A DNA stretch of 64,000 nt from Streptomyces sp. NP160 (GTDB lineage Bacteria > Actinomycetota > Actinomycetes > Actinomycetales > Quadrisphaeraceae). A program made the translations under genes and the position numbers. How positions within the stretch are numbered: the stretch's first letter is position 1; every line of letters begins with the position of its first letter. The stretch lies in the NCBI RefSeq assembly GCF_006335115.1, contig NZ_VDMJ01000029.1:1-64000 (forward strand). Reading direction: 5' to 3'. The notes below the pieces were generated by a model. It ran no database searches and had not been told where the DNA came from. It saw only the letters and a program-made list of their open reading frames with translations. Shown in pieces: positions 41,801-50,293 of the stretch.

Positions 41801-43193
41801 CGACGCCGAGGTCGCGCGCATCGTCGCAGGTCAGCCGTACCACTCGCTGTCCGACCTGTGGAACCGCGCGCGCCCGTCCCGCCCGGTGCTGGAGCGGCTC
41901 GTGCTCACCGGGGCGCTCGACGCGGTCTACGGGCTGGGGCTGACCGCGCCCGTGCGCCGCCGCGGCGTGGTGACGCGGCGCGACCTGCTGCTGCAGGTGG
42001 CCGACCTCGACCGGCACACCCGTGCGCTCGAGCGGGGCGCCGCCCGCGCCCGCCCCTCGTCGTCCCGGTCCCCTCGCCGTGATCATGGGAAGTCGGCCAC
42101 CTCGGCGGCGGCCTCGTCCGAGGACGTGCAGCTCGCGCTCGACCTGGGCGACGCCCCCGGCGACGTCGAGCCCTCCGGCCTGCCGGAGATGACGCCCGCC
42201 GAGCAGGTGCGCACCGAGCTGGAGGTGCTCGGCCTGGACGCCAGCCACCACGTGGTCGCCGCGTACGGGCCGATGCTCGACGCGATCGGCGTGGTGCGCT
42301 CCAGCGCTCTGCGCGAGCAGCACTCGCGGAGCGACCTGCTGGTGGCGGGGGTGAAGGTGGCCACGCAGACCCCGCCGATCCGCTCCGGGCGGCGCGTGGT
42401 GTTCCTGACCCTGGACGACTCCACCGGCCCGGTCGACGCCACCTTCTTCGAGGACGCGCAGGGCCCGTACGCCTCCACGGTGTTCGGCTCGTGGCTGCTC
42501 GTGGTGCGCGGGGAGCTGCGGCGCACCGGCCCGCGCGGCGTCTCGCTGCGCGCCACCGGCGCGTGGGCGATGCCAGCGCTGTGGCGGGTGTGGTCCGAGC
42601 ACGGGGTGGACGGCGTGCGCCGCGTCATGGCCGGCCAGCCGGCCGCCGGGTACGGCTCGGCGGCGGTGGCGGGGGCGGCGGCGTCCCGGTCGAGCCGGCC
42701 GGTCATGGCGCCCTCGCGGGTCATCGGTCAGGGCCGCGACGACGGCGCGGTGCCCGGGATCGACGCCGGCCGCTCCGGTCCCGGCCAGCGCGACGGGCGG
42801 TACGCGGGTGCAGCCTCGCGGGAGGCCGCGGCGCAGGAGGAGGCCGCGGCTGCGGCGGCCGCCAGCGGGCTGCCGGTGGGGGACCGGCCCGGCGCCGGGC
42901 GCACCGCCGACGACGCCGCGCGCCGCGCCGGCGGCATGGGAGGGGCCTCGCCGCGGCGGGTGTTCGTGCACGCCAGCGGCTTCCTGCTCTCGCCGTACGC
43001 CGACGTCGCCCCGCCCGGCAGCGACACCCGCAACACGCGGGTCTCCGCCGCCTCGGCCGCCGACGACGGCGGTGGAGCGCCCGAGCGCTCGGCCGACGAC
43101 GCCCTCGAGGACCTCCTCGAGACCGAGCGCGGTGCCGGTCGAGGGGCGCCGCGCAAGCTGTGGCACTCCAGCTCCGGGAGCGCCGGGTGGTGA
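38880..43193 (+). CDS. dnaE2: Error-prone DNA polymerase III alpha subunit, DnaE2 type
   Basis: A 1437-residue polymerase for damage-tolerant synthesis. The N-terminal PHP-like domain starts FTHLHVASGWSLQHG and has ALALTDRDGL; the metal ligands of replicative DnaE (HxH, DHD) are partly replaced. Catalytic Asp residues are seen in ELPDIDVDVES (about residue 480), with LLKLDVLGIRM further on, then CKAHAAAFALPTYQ, helix-hairpin-helix and OB-type regions. It ends with GAPRKLWHSSSGSAG, a C-terminus known from actinobacterial DnaE2. About 300 residues beyond the usual size come from Ala/Gly/Arg-rich linkers. One linker (RDHGKSAT, about residues 1067-1074) is encoded by half a dispersed palindrome. 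The GTG at 38880 has GGGGAGGAG upstream. A LexA box precedes it. Confidence 0.88.
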   Translation: MPPSQQPFTHLHVASGWSLQHGTDTPAALVERAAADGQRALALTDRDGLRGAVKHAVACAQEGVVPLLGMDLAVEPSGLLEQGRDQQGRTPVRGGAAVDARLPRVVVLAHGSSASLTAAAGWTPDPGDPPLPTGAGWARLCRLSTAAHTRGEAPGSLSAVGGRRGTPVTTLAEIAEHAVDPASGAPALTVLLGPDSEVGRALLARRPDLARALLARWYSALPLGCLAVEVVCHLGAEGTPASLGHAARTLALAREAGVPAVLTNAVRHAGPEGAATADVLDAARRLVPLASRHLDRATGHGWLKPAAAMRDLAERIATAAGATRAREAGGAAQLLADTERLAARCHLDPRADLGIGGVHLPEPWLVAGPSVRTVEDAGAVLRARCEAAVHTRYPGASLAHLQRVRTRMDEELGVIGALGFPTYFLTVAEVCDLTRRLGVRVAARGSGAGSLVNHLLGISGVDPIAHGLLMERFLTTARAELPDIDVDVESARRTEVYDAVLARFGGDRVAAVSMTDTYRVRHAVRDVGAALGMPPGEVDAIAKAFPHLRARDVRHALRDLPELRASGLADPRLDLLYDLVESLDGLPRHTALHPCGVLLSDAGLLDRTPVQPSATSFPMSSFDKDDVEVMGLLKLDVLGIRMQSAFAHATREVERTTGERIDLDALPLDDEDAFRLVRSARTLGCFQIESPGQRELVGKFAPQDFADLVIDISLFRPGPVKSDMVTPFLMARQGWRAPDHLHPRLRTALEQTCGVVVFHEQVLEIVAETAGVSLTQADEVRRALGTRDGQAEVETWWRPRALAAGFTPEQVQRIWEVLAAFASFGFCKAHAAAFALPTYQSAWFKAHWPAHFLAGVLTHDPGMYPKRLILDDARTMGIAVLPLDVNASTGEYRVEPVAPWDQPPPAVLQQFPAGPGKDDDERPRPAPAQPPRWGEREASERYGPFASRYRLDAAVPDGRDWGIRLSLAEVKGISDAEVARIVAGQPYHSLSDLWNRARPSRPVLERLVLTGALDAVYGLGLTAPVRRRGVVTRRDLLLQVADLDRHTRALERGAARARPSSSRSPRRDHGKSATSAAASSEDVQLALDLGDAPGDVEPSGLPEMTPAEQVRTELEVLGLDASHHVVAAYGPMLDAIGVVRSSALREQHSRSDLLVAGVKVATQTPPIRSGRRVVFLTLDDSTGPVDATFFEDAQGPYASTVFGSWLLVVRGELRRTGPRGVSLRATGAWAMPALWRVWSEHGVDGVRRVMAGQPAAGYGSAAVAGAAASRSSRPVMAPSRVIGQGRDDGAVPGIDAGRSGPGQRDGRYAGAASREAAAQEEAAAAAAASGLPVGDRPGAGRTADDAARRAGGMGGASPRRVFVHASGFLLSPYADVAPPGSDTRNTRVSAASAADDGGGAPERSADDALEDLLETERGAGRGAPRKLWHSSSGSAGW
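42077..42102 (+). repeat. Half copy of the 17155 palindrome inside dnaE2
   Basis: This 26-bp stretch matches 17155-17180 at 24 of 26 positions (CCGTGATCATGGG, two changed bases, then GTCGGCCACCT). It is read in frame in dnaE2 as part of a low-complexity linker between domains. Confidence 0.8.
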
Positions 43194-43240
43194 CCGCGGT
43201 GCTCTTCGCAGCCGCCCGCGCCCGTCGTCGTCCTCCTTCT

Positions 43241-43309
43241 CTTCTCGCACTTTCCGCGGGAAGTGCGAGAAGGAGGGGCCCTGGAAGCGCACTTTCCGCG
43301 GAAAGTGCG
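43241..43309. repeat. Two related palindromes between dnaE2 and dinB
   Basis: First copy: arms CTTCTCGCACTT (43241-43252) and AAGTGCGAGAAG (43261-43272). Second copy: the perfect 22-bp palindrome 43288-43309, halves CGCACTTTCCG and CGGAAAGTGCG. Both share the core GCACTTTCCGCG. They fill most of the 145-bp gap between the two polymerase genes and could form two successive hairpins. Confidence 0.8.
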
Positions 43310-43338
43310 AGCAGGGGAGCGGGCGGGGGTGGGGGCGC

Positions 43339-44643
43339 GTGAGCCGGAGCCAGCTCGACCGGGCGAGCCTCGACCCGGCGGTGGCGGCCTCGGTGGCGGG
43401 TCTGCGCGAGCACACCCGGGGCGACGCCAGCGACGGCTGCACCGTGCTCCACGTGGACATGGACGCCTTCTACGCCTCGGTCTCCCTGCTCGAGCGCCCC
43501 GACCTGCGCGGCAAGCCCGTGATCGTGGGCGGTGGGTCCAGCCGCGGGGTGGTCCTGTCGGCCACGTACGAGGCGCGGCGCTCCGGGGTCCACTCCGCGA
43601 TGTCCATGAGCCGCGCCCGCCGCCTGTGCCCCGACGCCGTGGTCCTGCCGCCCGACCCCGACCGGTACGCCGCCGTCTCGGCCGCCGTCGTCGCCCTGTT
43701 CACCTCGGTGACCCCGGTGGTGGAGCAGCTGGGCATGGACGAGGCCTTCCTCGACGTCTCCGGCGCCGTCCGCCGCTACGGCTCCCCGCTGGAGATCGCC
43801 ACCGACCTGCGCGACCGGGTGGCCGACGAGCAGGGCGTCACCTGCTCGGTGGGCCTGGCGACGACGAAGGCCGTGGCCAAGCTCGCCTCCGGGCGCGCCA
43901 AACCCGACGGCGCCCTCGTGGTGCCGGCCGACCAGGTGGTGCCGTTCCTGCACCCGCTGCCCACCAGTGCGCTGTGGGGCGTGGGGGAGAAGACCGAGCA
44001 GGCCCTGGCCCGCCTGGGCCTGCACACCGTGGGGCAGGTGGCGCACACGCCGTCCGCCACGCTGCGCCGCGCTCTCGGCGACGCGCTCGGCACCTCCCTG
44101 CACGAGCTCGCCTGGGGCCGCGACCCCCGCCCGGTGGTGGCCAGCGCGGCCGTGGCCGAGCGGAGCACCGGGGCCCAGGAGACCTTCGCCGTCGACGTCG
44201 ACGACCCCGAGGTGGTGCTGCGCGAGGTGCTGCGGATGTCCGAGCGGGTGGCCCGCCACCTGCGCCGCGACGGGCACGTGGGCCGCACGGTGGTGCTCGT
44301 GGTGCGCTTCGCCGACTTCACCACGGTCACGCGCTCGCGGACGCTGCGCGAGGCCACGGACTCCGGGCGTGACGTCTACGCCGCCGCGGCGGCCCTGTGG
44401 ACGGCGATGGGCCTGCAGCGCGCCCGTATCCGGTTGGTGGGGGTCCGCGTGGAGGGGCTGGTGGACGCCGAGCGGGTGCCACGCCAGCTCCGCCTGGACG
44501 AACCGGAGCGCGGGTGGCGCGAGGCCGACCGGGCCGTGGACGCGGCGAGCCGGCGGTTCGGCAGCGGCGTGGTGACCCCCGCGTCGCTGCTGCTGCCGCG
44601 CCCCGGTGGGCAGGGCCGCGCACCGGCGGGAGGAGCCTCCTGA
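43339..44643 (+). CDS. dinB: DNA polymerase IV (Y family)
   Basis: A 434-residue translesion polymerase. Catalytic residues are all present: the first Asp in LHVDMDAFYASVSLLERPDL and the Asp-Glu pair in GMDEAFLDVSGAVRRYG, so it is a true polymerase and not the inactive ImuB type. A steric-gate-type Phe/Tyr pair (AFYA) is visible. Helix-hairpin-helix (LWGVGEKTEQALARLGLHTV) and little-finger regions follow. The clamp-binding position near residue 380 reads RQLRLDEPER, a weak match to the usual QLxLF. The first 30 residues precede the core and resemble other actinobacterial members. The GTG at 43339 lacks a classical ribosome site. No separate LexA box is seen; it may be read from the dnaE2 promoter. 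Confidence 0.9.
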   Translation: MSRSQLDRASLDPAVAASVAGLREHTRGDASDGCTVLHVDMDAFYASVSLLERPDLRGKPVIVGGGSSRGVVLSATYEARRSGVHSAMSMSRARRLCPDAVVLPPDPDRYAAVSAAVVALFTSVTPVVEQLGMDEAFLDVSGAVRRYGSPLEIATDLRDRVADEQGVTCSVGLATTKAVAKLASGRAKPDGALVVPADQVVPFLHPLPTSALWGVGEKTEQALARLGLHTVGQVAHTPSATLRRALGDALGTSLHELAWGRDPRPVVASAAVAERSTGAQETFAVDVDDPEVVLREVLRMSERVARHLRRDGHVGRTVVLVVRFADFTTVTRSRTLREATDSGRDVYAAAAALWTAMGLQRARIRLVGVRVEGLVDAERVPRQLRLDEPERGWREADRAVDAASRRFGSGVVTPASLLLPRPGGQGRAPAGGAS

Positions 44644-44801
44644 TGATCTCCGCCAGCGTGGTGCTCGTGGTGACAGTGGTGCTGGTGGGACCGTGAATGC
44701 GGTGTTGCGCACAGGTTGCGCCCACGGCGGCAGACTGGCTTTCCCCTCCCCTTGACGGCGCCTATCCTGAGACCCCGGAGTGATGACCGCAGGAGGTCGC
44801 A

Positions 44802-45248
44802 GTGCCGCTGTCTGAGCACGAGCAGCGTCTGCTGGAGCAGATGGAGCAGCAGCTGCTCTCCGACGACCCCCGATTCGCCTCGACCATGCGCGGCCCCCGC
44901 CGCCAGGGCGGGGGGAAGCGCAGCGTGGTCGTCGGCGTGGGTGTCGCCGTCGCCGGTCTGGCGGCGCTCGTGGCCACCGTGATCCTCATCCCCGCCGAGC
45001 ACCGCGGCTGGGTCTACGGCATCGGCGGTCTGGCTTTCCTCGTGATGCTCGGCGGCATCCTCTACGCCGTCTCCGGCGCAGGGGGTGGCGGTGAGAGCGG
45101 CCCGGTCGGCGTGGTCGGCGCCGACGGGCGCACCGCCCCGCGGCCGCAGGCCGGGCACCAGCGCCCGGGCAGGCCCCGCCGCCAGGGCACGTTCATGCAG
45201 CGCCTCGAGCAGCGGTGGGACCGCCGCCGCGACGACCGCTGGGGCTGA
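44802..45248 (+). CDS. DUF3040 membrane protein
   Basis: A 148-residue protein matching DUF3040: MPLSEHEQRLLEQMEQQLLS, DDPRFASTM, then two membrane segments (VVGVGVAVAGLAALVATVIL and GWVYGIGGLAFLVMLGGILY). The C-terminal tail is basic and ends FMQRLEQRWDRRRDDRWG. Function is unknown; the family lies next to the dcw cluster in many actinobacteria. The GTG at 44802 has a perfect AGGAGG with 5-base spacing. A strong hairpin terminator follows. Confidence 0.85.
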   Translation: MPLSEHEQRLLEQMEQQLLSDDPRFASTMRGPRRQGGGKRSVVVGVGVAVAGLAALVATVILIPAEHRGWVYGIGGLAFLVMLGGILYAVSGAGGGGESGPVGVVGADGRTAPRPQAGHQRPGRPRRQGTFMQRLEQRWDRRRDDRWG

Positions 45249-45271
45249 CCCCCAGCCCGCACGCTGACGTC

Positions 45272-45304
45272 GAGAGGCCCGTCCCCACCGGGGGCGGGCC
45301 TCTC
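45272..45304 (+). terminator. Hairpin terminator after DUF3040 gene
   Basis: A stem of GAGAGGCCCG plus CCCC pairs with GGGG plus CGGGCCTCTC around a short ACC loop, 24 bp after the stop codon. Confidence 0.7.
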
Positions 45305-45367
45305 CGCGTGCGCGCGGTCGGGCGGGTGCCGGGTCACTGACCGGCGGCTCGCGCCCGCACGCCCCGT

Positions 45368-45484
45368 CCCGCACTCGGGTGCGCGAGTGCGGGATGGGGG
45401 GTGCGTGAAGGCGCACTGGGGTGCGCGAGTGCGGGATGGGGGGTGCGTGAAGGCGCACTGGGGTGCGCGAGTGCCGGACGGGGG
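45368..45484. repeat. 42-bp tandem repeat starting in a hairpin, convergent gap
   Basis: Two exact 42-bp units (45377-45418 and 45419-45460, each starting GGGTGCGCGAGTGCGGG) and a partial third unit (to about 45484). The first unit is entered through a 10-bp inverted repeat CCCGCACTCG/CGAGTGCGGG with a 6-base loop (45368-45393). It lies between the convergent DUF3040 and transglutaminase genes. Confidence 0.85.
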
Positions 45485-45499
45485 AACGCAGGGTTCGGG

Positions 45500-47806
45500 T
45501 CAGCCGCGGCGCAGCAGCGCCCGGCCCCAGCGCCTCAGGTGCGCCACCCCCGACGGCGGCAGCAGGCGCCAGCGCCACGTGGCGGAGCCCGGCCGCTGGG
45601 CGACCACCGCGCCGACCACCTCGCGCACGTCCTCGGCCAGGGCCGTCGAGCCGCTCGAGCCGCCGGCTCCGTAGCGGGCGCCCTCCACCGCTCCCACCAA
45701 CCGGGCCACGGCCGGCGCCTGCGCGCTCGGCCCGTCCTCGTGGCGCAGCCCCGCCTCCAGCCGCGCCCCCACCTGGCGCGGGGTCTGGGACGGTGGCAGC
45801 GCCACGCCCAGGTCGCCGATCTGCTCGACCAGGTCCGCCCAGGCCGCCTCGGCGCGCGCCGCGTCGGTCCCGGCCCTGCTCCAGCGCCGCCGCCGCACCA
45901 GCGACCGGCTGGCCAGGGGCGCAGCCAGGACGCCGAGCACGAGCGCGAGGACCACCAGCAGGCCCGACCACGGCACCTGCGCCTGCTCCTGCTCACCGGC
46001 GACCGCGCTGGTGGTGGTCGGCGCCGCCGAGGCGGTGGTGGAGGAGCTGGAGGGCGCCGCCGTCGCGCTCGACCCGTCGACCGGGGCGGTGGGGGTCAAG
46101 GGCGCCACCGGCGCCTGCGTCCACGACGGGGCCGTGCCGGTGCGGGCGCCCGGCGTCGGCTCGAAGCGCACCCACCCCGCGCCCTCGAAGTACAGCTCGG
46201 GCCAGGCGTGGGCGTCCTGCAGGGTCACCTGCCAGCTGCCGTCGCCGAGGGCGGCTCCGGGCAGGAACCCGACCGCCACCCGCGCCGGGATGCCCAGCGT
46301 GCGGGCCATCACCGCCATCGCCGAGGCGTAGTGGACGCAGTAGCCGGTCTTGTCGTCGAGGAAGTCGACCAGGGCGTTGGCCGTCCGCGGCTCCGGGGCG
46401 TCGAGGGAGTAGGTGAAGCCGCCGGTGCTGCGGAACCAGTCCTGCAGCTCGCTGGCCTGCAGGAACTTGTTGGTCTCCCCGCCCACCACGTCGAGCGCGG
46501 TCTGCCGCAGCTGGGCCGGGAGGTCCTGGGGGAGGGCGGTGTAGCGCTCCGCGACGTCGGCGGGCGCGTCCGGGGCGTCCCTCAGCTGCTCCGGCGTCGG
46601 GTCCACGGCCGCCTGCGTCACGTCGTAGCGCTGTCCCTGCTGCGTGACCGTGCGGCCCTGGGCGCGGATGTTGAGGGTGCTCGTGTCGACGACCCAGTCG
46701 CCGTCGACCTGCACCCCGGTGGCCGGGTAGGGCGTGGGCAGCCACTGCTGGCGCAGCGCCTCGACGGTGAAGCGGTACGTGACGTCGGTGCGCGGGGTGT
46801 CCTCGGCGAGCCCGGGGACGGCGGGCATGCCGTCCCGCAGCGCCCGGGTCTGCGCGGGGTCGATGGTGGTGGGGCGCCAGACCTCGCCGGTGAAGTCGTC
46901 CACGGTGACGATGCGCAGCGGCGACGGCGTGACGGCTGACGTGCGGTAGCTGAGCACCTCCGCGGTGCCCTGGCTCTCCAGGTCCGAGCGGAGGTCCAGC
47001 AGCGGGTTGACGGAGTTGGCGGCGGCGCCGCCGATGCCCTGGCCGTTCCCGCCCACGAGCACCACGGAGGTGGTGCCGGGCACCAGCGGCGGCACCGCCA
47101 CGGACGCCACCAGGGCCACCGCGACGACGGCCACGGCGCCCGCCACCCCCGCCAGGCCCACCCCGGACCCCCGCGACCCGCGCGACCCGGCGGCGCCGGA
47201 GGCGGGGCGGCGCTGCTGCACGCGCCGTCCCCAGGCCGCGGCGCGCGAGCCGGCGTCAGCGGCCACGAGCAGCAGCCACCCGGCCACGGCGAGGGCGAAC
47301 CACCCCCACGAGACCCCTCCGGGAGCGAACACCACCGCCACGGCGTGGACCGCGAGCAGCACCGGCCCGGTCAGCGCGGGGGAACGCAGCACCACGGCCA
47401 CCACGTCGACGACGACGGCGACGGCGCCCGCGCCGGCGGTGACCAGCAGCCTCAGACCGGGCTCGCCGGTGACCGGCGCCGCCTGGCCCTGGACCACCTC
47501 GCGGCCTTCGAGCACGAGCGCCCACAGCGCCCGCAGCGCCTCCGGGCCCGGCAGCAGCCCGAGCACCGCCTGACCGGGGACGAACAGCACGCACAGCACC
47601 ACGAGGAGGGCCACCGGCTGGGCCAGCGCCCCGGCCCAGGACGGCAGCCGCAGCGCGGAGGCCGCGGCGCCGGTCGCCGAGACCACCGCCACGGCGAGCA
47701 CCACCTGCACGTACCAGGCCGCGCCCTGCACCACCAGGTGCAGCCCTGCCGCGGTGGCCAGCACCGCGACGGCGGCGGCCAGCCGCAGCCGACCGGTCGA
47801 GCTCAT
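45500..47806 (-). CDS. Transglutaminase-like membrane protein (DUF3488/TgpA type)
   Basis: A 768-residue membrane protein. Several segments fill the first 230 residues (DUF3488-type), then a large extracytoplasmic part holds the transglutaminase-like core: catalytic Cys in DKTGYCVHYASAMAVMARTL (about residue 488), His in TLQDAHAWPELYFEGAGWV (about 530), and a following acidic residue. A Ser/Thr/Ala-rich linker, one more membrane segment and a cytosolic DUF4129-type tail (WADLVEQIGDLGVALPPSQT) complete it. The ATG at 47806 overlaps the stop of the DUF58 gene (ATGA). Together with DUF58 and MoxR it forms a widespread three-gene unit of unknown exact role, probably in envelope protein processing. 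Confidence 0.88.
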   Translation of the reverse strand: MSSTGRLRLAAAVAVLATAAGLHLVVQGAAWYVQVVLAVAVVSATGAAASALRLPSWAGALAQPVALLVVLCVLFVPGQAVLGLLPGPEALRALWALVLEGREVVQGQAAPVTGEPGLRLLVTAGAGAVAVVVDVVAVVLRSPALTGPVLLAVHAVAVVFAPGGVSWGWFALAVAGWLLLVAADAGSRAAAWGRRVQQRRPASGAAGSRGSRGSGVGLAGVAGAVAVVAVALVASVAVPPLVPGTTSVVLVGGNGQGIGGAAANSVNPLLDLRSDLESQGTAEVLSYRTSAVTPSPLRIVTVDDFTGEVWRPTTIDPAQTRALRDGMPAVPGLAEDTPRTDVTYRFTVEALRQQWLPTPYPATGVQVDGDWVVDTSTLNIRAQGRTVTQQGQRYDVTQAAVDPTPEQLRDAPDAPADVAERYTALPQDLPAQLRQTALDVVGGETNKFLQASELQDWFRSTGGFTYSLDAPEPRTANALVDFLDDKTGYCVHYASAMAVMARTLGIPARVAVGFLPGAALGDGSWQVTLQDAHAWPELYFEGAGWVRFEPTPGARTGTAPSWTQAPVAPLTPTAPVDGSSATAAPSSSSTTASAAPTTTSAVAGEQEQAQVPWSGLLVVLALVLGVLAAPLASRSLVRRRRWSRAGTDAARAEAAWADLVEQIGDLGVALPPSQTPRQVGARLEAGLRHEDGPSAQAPAVARLVGAVEGARYGAGGSSGSTALAEDVREVVGAVVAQRPGSATWRWRLLPPSGVAHLRRWGRALLRRG

Positions 47807-49101
47807 GAGGCGATCCCTCCAGCAGCTCCGGCCGCGGCGGCGCCGGCGGCGGCAGGTTCCCGGGCGCGCAGCCACGCGTCGGCCAGCGGCTCCCCCTCGG
47901 ACAGGTCCAGCACGGCCCAGCCCGCGCGCAGCAGCGCCTCCACGGCGCCCGGCGCCGGCGCCTGCACGAGCACCACGAGCGCCGCGGTGCGCCGGCGCAC
48001 GCCGGTGGCCCCGGCGGCCTGCACCCCCGCCACCATCTCGGCGTCTGCGCGCGACAGGGCACCGGCCACCAGCGCCAGCACGCCGTCGCGGGTCTCGGCG
48101 CTGCTGCGCCCTCCCCGCACGGCGGCCAGGGCGGCGGTCAGCGAGGACTCCTCGCCGAGGTCGGCCAGGGCCAGCGCCTCGAGCAGCCCCTCGCGGCCGG
48201 CAGCCCCGGCCAGCGGGACGGACGGCGGGCCGAGCTCGAGGTGCACGGCAGCCCCCGCGTCGTGCAGGGACACGGCCAGCGAGGCGGCGGCGGAGACGGC
48301 GCGCTCGAAGGCGTCGGCACCGGGCTCCCCGAAGGCGCCGGGGCGGCGGTCGAGCACCACGGCGCCGCGGCGCTGCCGGGGCTGCTCGTCCTGGCGGACC
48401 ATCAGCTCGCCGCGGCGGGCCGTCGAGCGCCAGTGCACCCGGCGCACGTCGTCGCCGGGGCGGTACTCGCGGGTGCTCATGCCGCGCTCTCCCGCGGCGA
48501 CGCCCGCGCCGCCGCCCACGTCGTCGCCGCCCTGGCCGGTGAGCAGCGAGGTGGCGCCCGGCACGGGCTCGGTGGCCGGCAGGACCAGCACGTCGTCCCT
48601 GCCGCCGGAGCGCGCCGGCAGCTCGCACAGGCCCAGGGGGTCGGTGACGCGCACGCGCAGCGGGCCGAGCCGGTGGTGGCCGCGGCGCGGGGGGACCGCC
48701 GAGTACGCCACCGCGGCGCGGCCGCCGGGGGGCAGCGGGTCGACGGTGAAGCGGGGGGCGCGCGACCAGCCGGCGGGCAGGTGGTCCTGCGCGAGCAGCA
48801 CCGGGGTGGGCACGCGGCCCGGGTTGCGCAGGTCCAGGCGCACCCGGCAGGGCTGCCCGACGACCGCCCGCGAGGGGGTGGTGGAGCGGCGCACGCCCAG
48901 GGCTGTGCTGGCCAGCGCCGCCAGCCCCAGGGAGACCAGCGGGAGCAGCAGGGCCAGCAGCGCCACGCGCAGCACCGCCTGCTGCCCCTGCCAGAGGCCC
49001 ACCGCGCCGAACGCGGCGCCCGCCGCCAGCAGCACGCGGCCCCGGCGGGTCAGCCCGAGGGACCGCACCGCCCGCGCGGCCCGACCCGCCCGACCCGCCA
49101 C
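47803..49101 (-). CDS. DUF58 domain protein
   Basis: A 432-residue protein. Two N-terminal membrane segments (VLLAAGAAFGAVGLWQGQQ, then VALLALLLPLVSLGLAALAS) precede an extended region and the DUF58 signature TREYRPGDDVRRVHWRSTAR, followed by RGELMVRQDEQPRQR. A von Willebrand A-like region follows (GAVVLDRRPG). It works with MoxR-type ATPases; mechanism unknown. The GTG start at 49101 lies 7 bases after the moxR stop. The C-terminus is Ala/Gly-rich and its stop overlaps the transglutaminase start, so the three genes are translated in series. Confidence 0.88.
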   Translation of the reverse strand: MAGRAGRAARAVRSLGLTRRGRVLLAAGAAFGAVGLWQGQQAVLRVALLALLLPLVSLGLAALASTALGVRRSTTPSRAVVGQPCRVRLDLRNPGRVPTPVLLAQDHLPAGWSRAPRFTVDPLPPGGRAAVAYSAVPPRRGHHRLGPLRVRVTDPLGLCELPARSGGRDDVLVLPATEPVPGATSLLTGQGGDDVGGGAGVAAGERGMSTREYRPGDDVRRVHWRSTARRGELMVRQDEQPRQRRGAVVLDRRPGAFGEPGADAFERAVSAAASLAVSLHDAGAAVHLELGPPSVPLAGAAGREGLLEALALADLGEESSLTAALAAVRGGRSSAETRDGVLALVAGALSRADAEMVAGVQAAGATGVRRRTAALVVLVQAPAPGAVEALLRAGWAVLDLSEGEPLADAWLRAREPAAAGAAAAGAAGGIAS

Positions 49102-49108
49102 GGCGCGG

Positions 49109-50101
<993 letters not shown>

Positions 50102-50107
50102 GGTCGA

Positions 50108-50113
50108 ACGGTA
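50108..50113 (-). promoter_or_regulatory. -10 element of moxR operon (leaderless)
   Basis: TACCGT on the reverse strand, 6 bases before the GTG at 50101. Confidence 0.5.
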
Positions 50114-50216
50114 CGTCACGCCCCTGACCACCGCAGTCCGTCGCTGATCACCGCCTGCCGGGCCCGAGGGCGCCGACCTGGCCGGGGGGCGCCGGGTGGG
50201 GCGAGAGGCCCCGTCG

Positions 50217-50242
50217 GTGGAGCGGAGTGGAGTAACGTGGAG
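50217..50242 (+). promoter_or_regulatory. MraZ operator: three GTGGAG repeats at 10-bp spacing
   Basis: GTGGAG occurs at 50217, 50227 and 50237, exactly 10 bp apart. MraZ is known to bind direct repeats of this GTGG type upstream of its own gene. A likely -10 element TAACGT (50233-50238) lies within the repeats, so bound MraZ would block its promoter. Confidence 0.75.
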
Positions 50243-50293
50243 GCATGCGGAGCGCGGGAGGGCCACGCTCGCGAGCGGGGGAGGTGCCGACCC

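Noticed and set aside
38889-43460. Reverse open frame of 1523 codons opposite dnaE2
   Set aside because: Shadow of dnaE2, which has catalytic motifs, a ribosome binding site and a LexA box on the other strand.
43339-44643. Y-family gene considered as ImuB (non-catalytic mutasome subunit)
   Set aside because: The catalytic Asp and Asp-Glu residues are present, so it is a DinB-type polymerase.
44643-44696. 17-codon hydrophobic frame right after dinB
   Set aside because: Although its ATG overlaps the dinB stop, it has no recognisable product and is too short to support.
45377-45484. CRISPR array
   Set aside because: The 42-bp units are directly adjacent with no spacers, and no cas genes are present.
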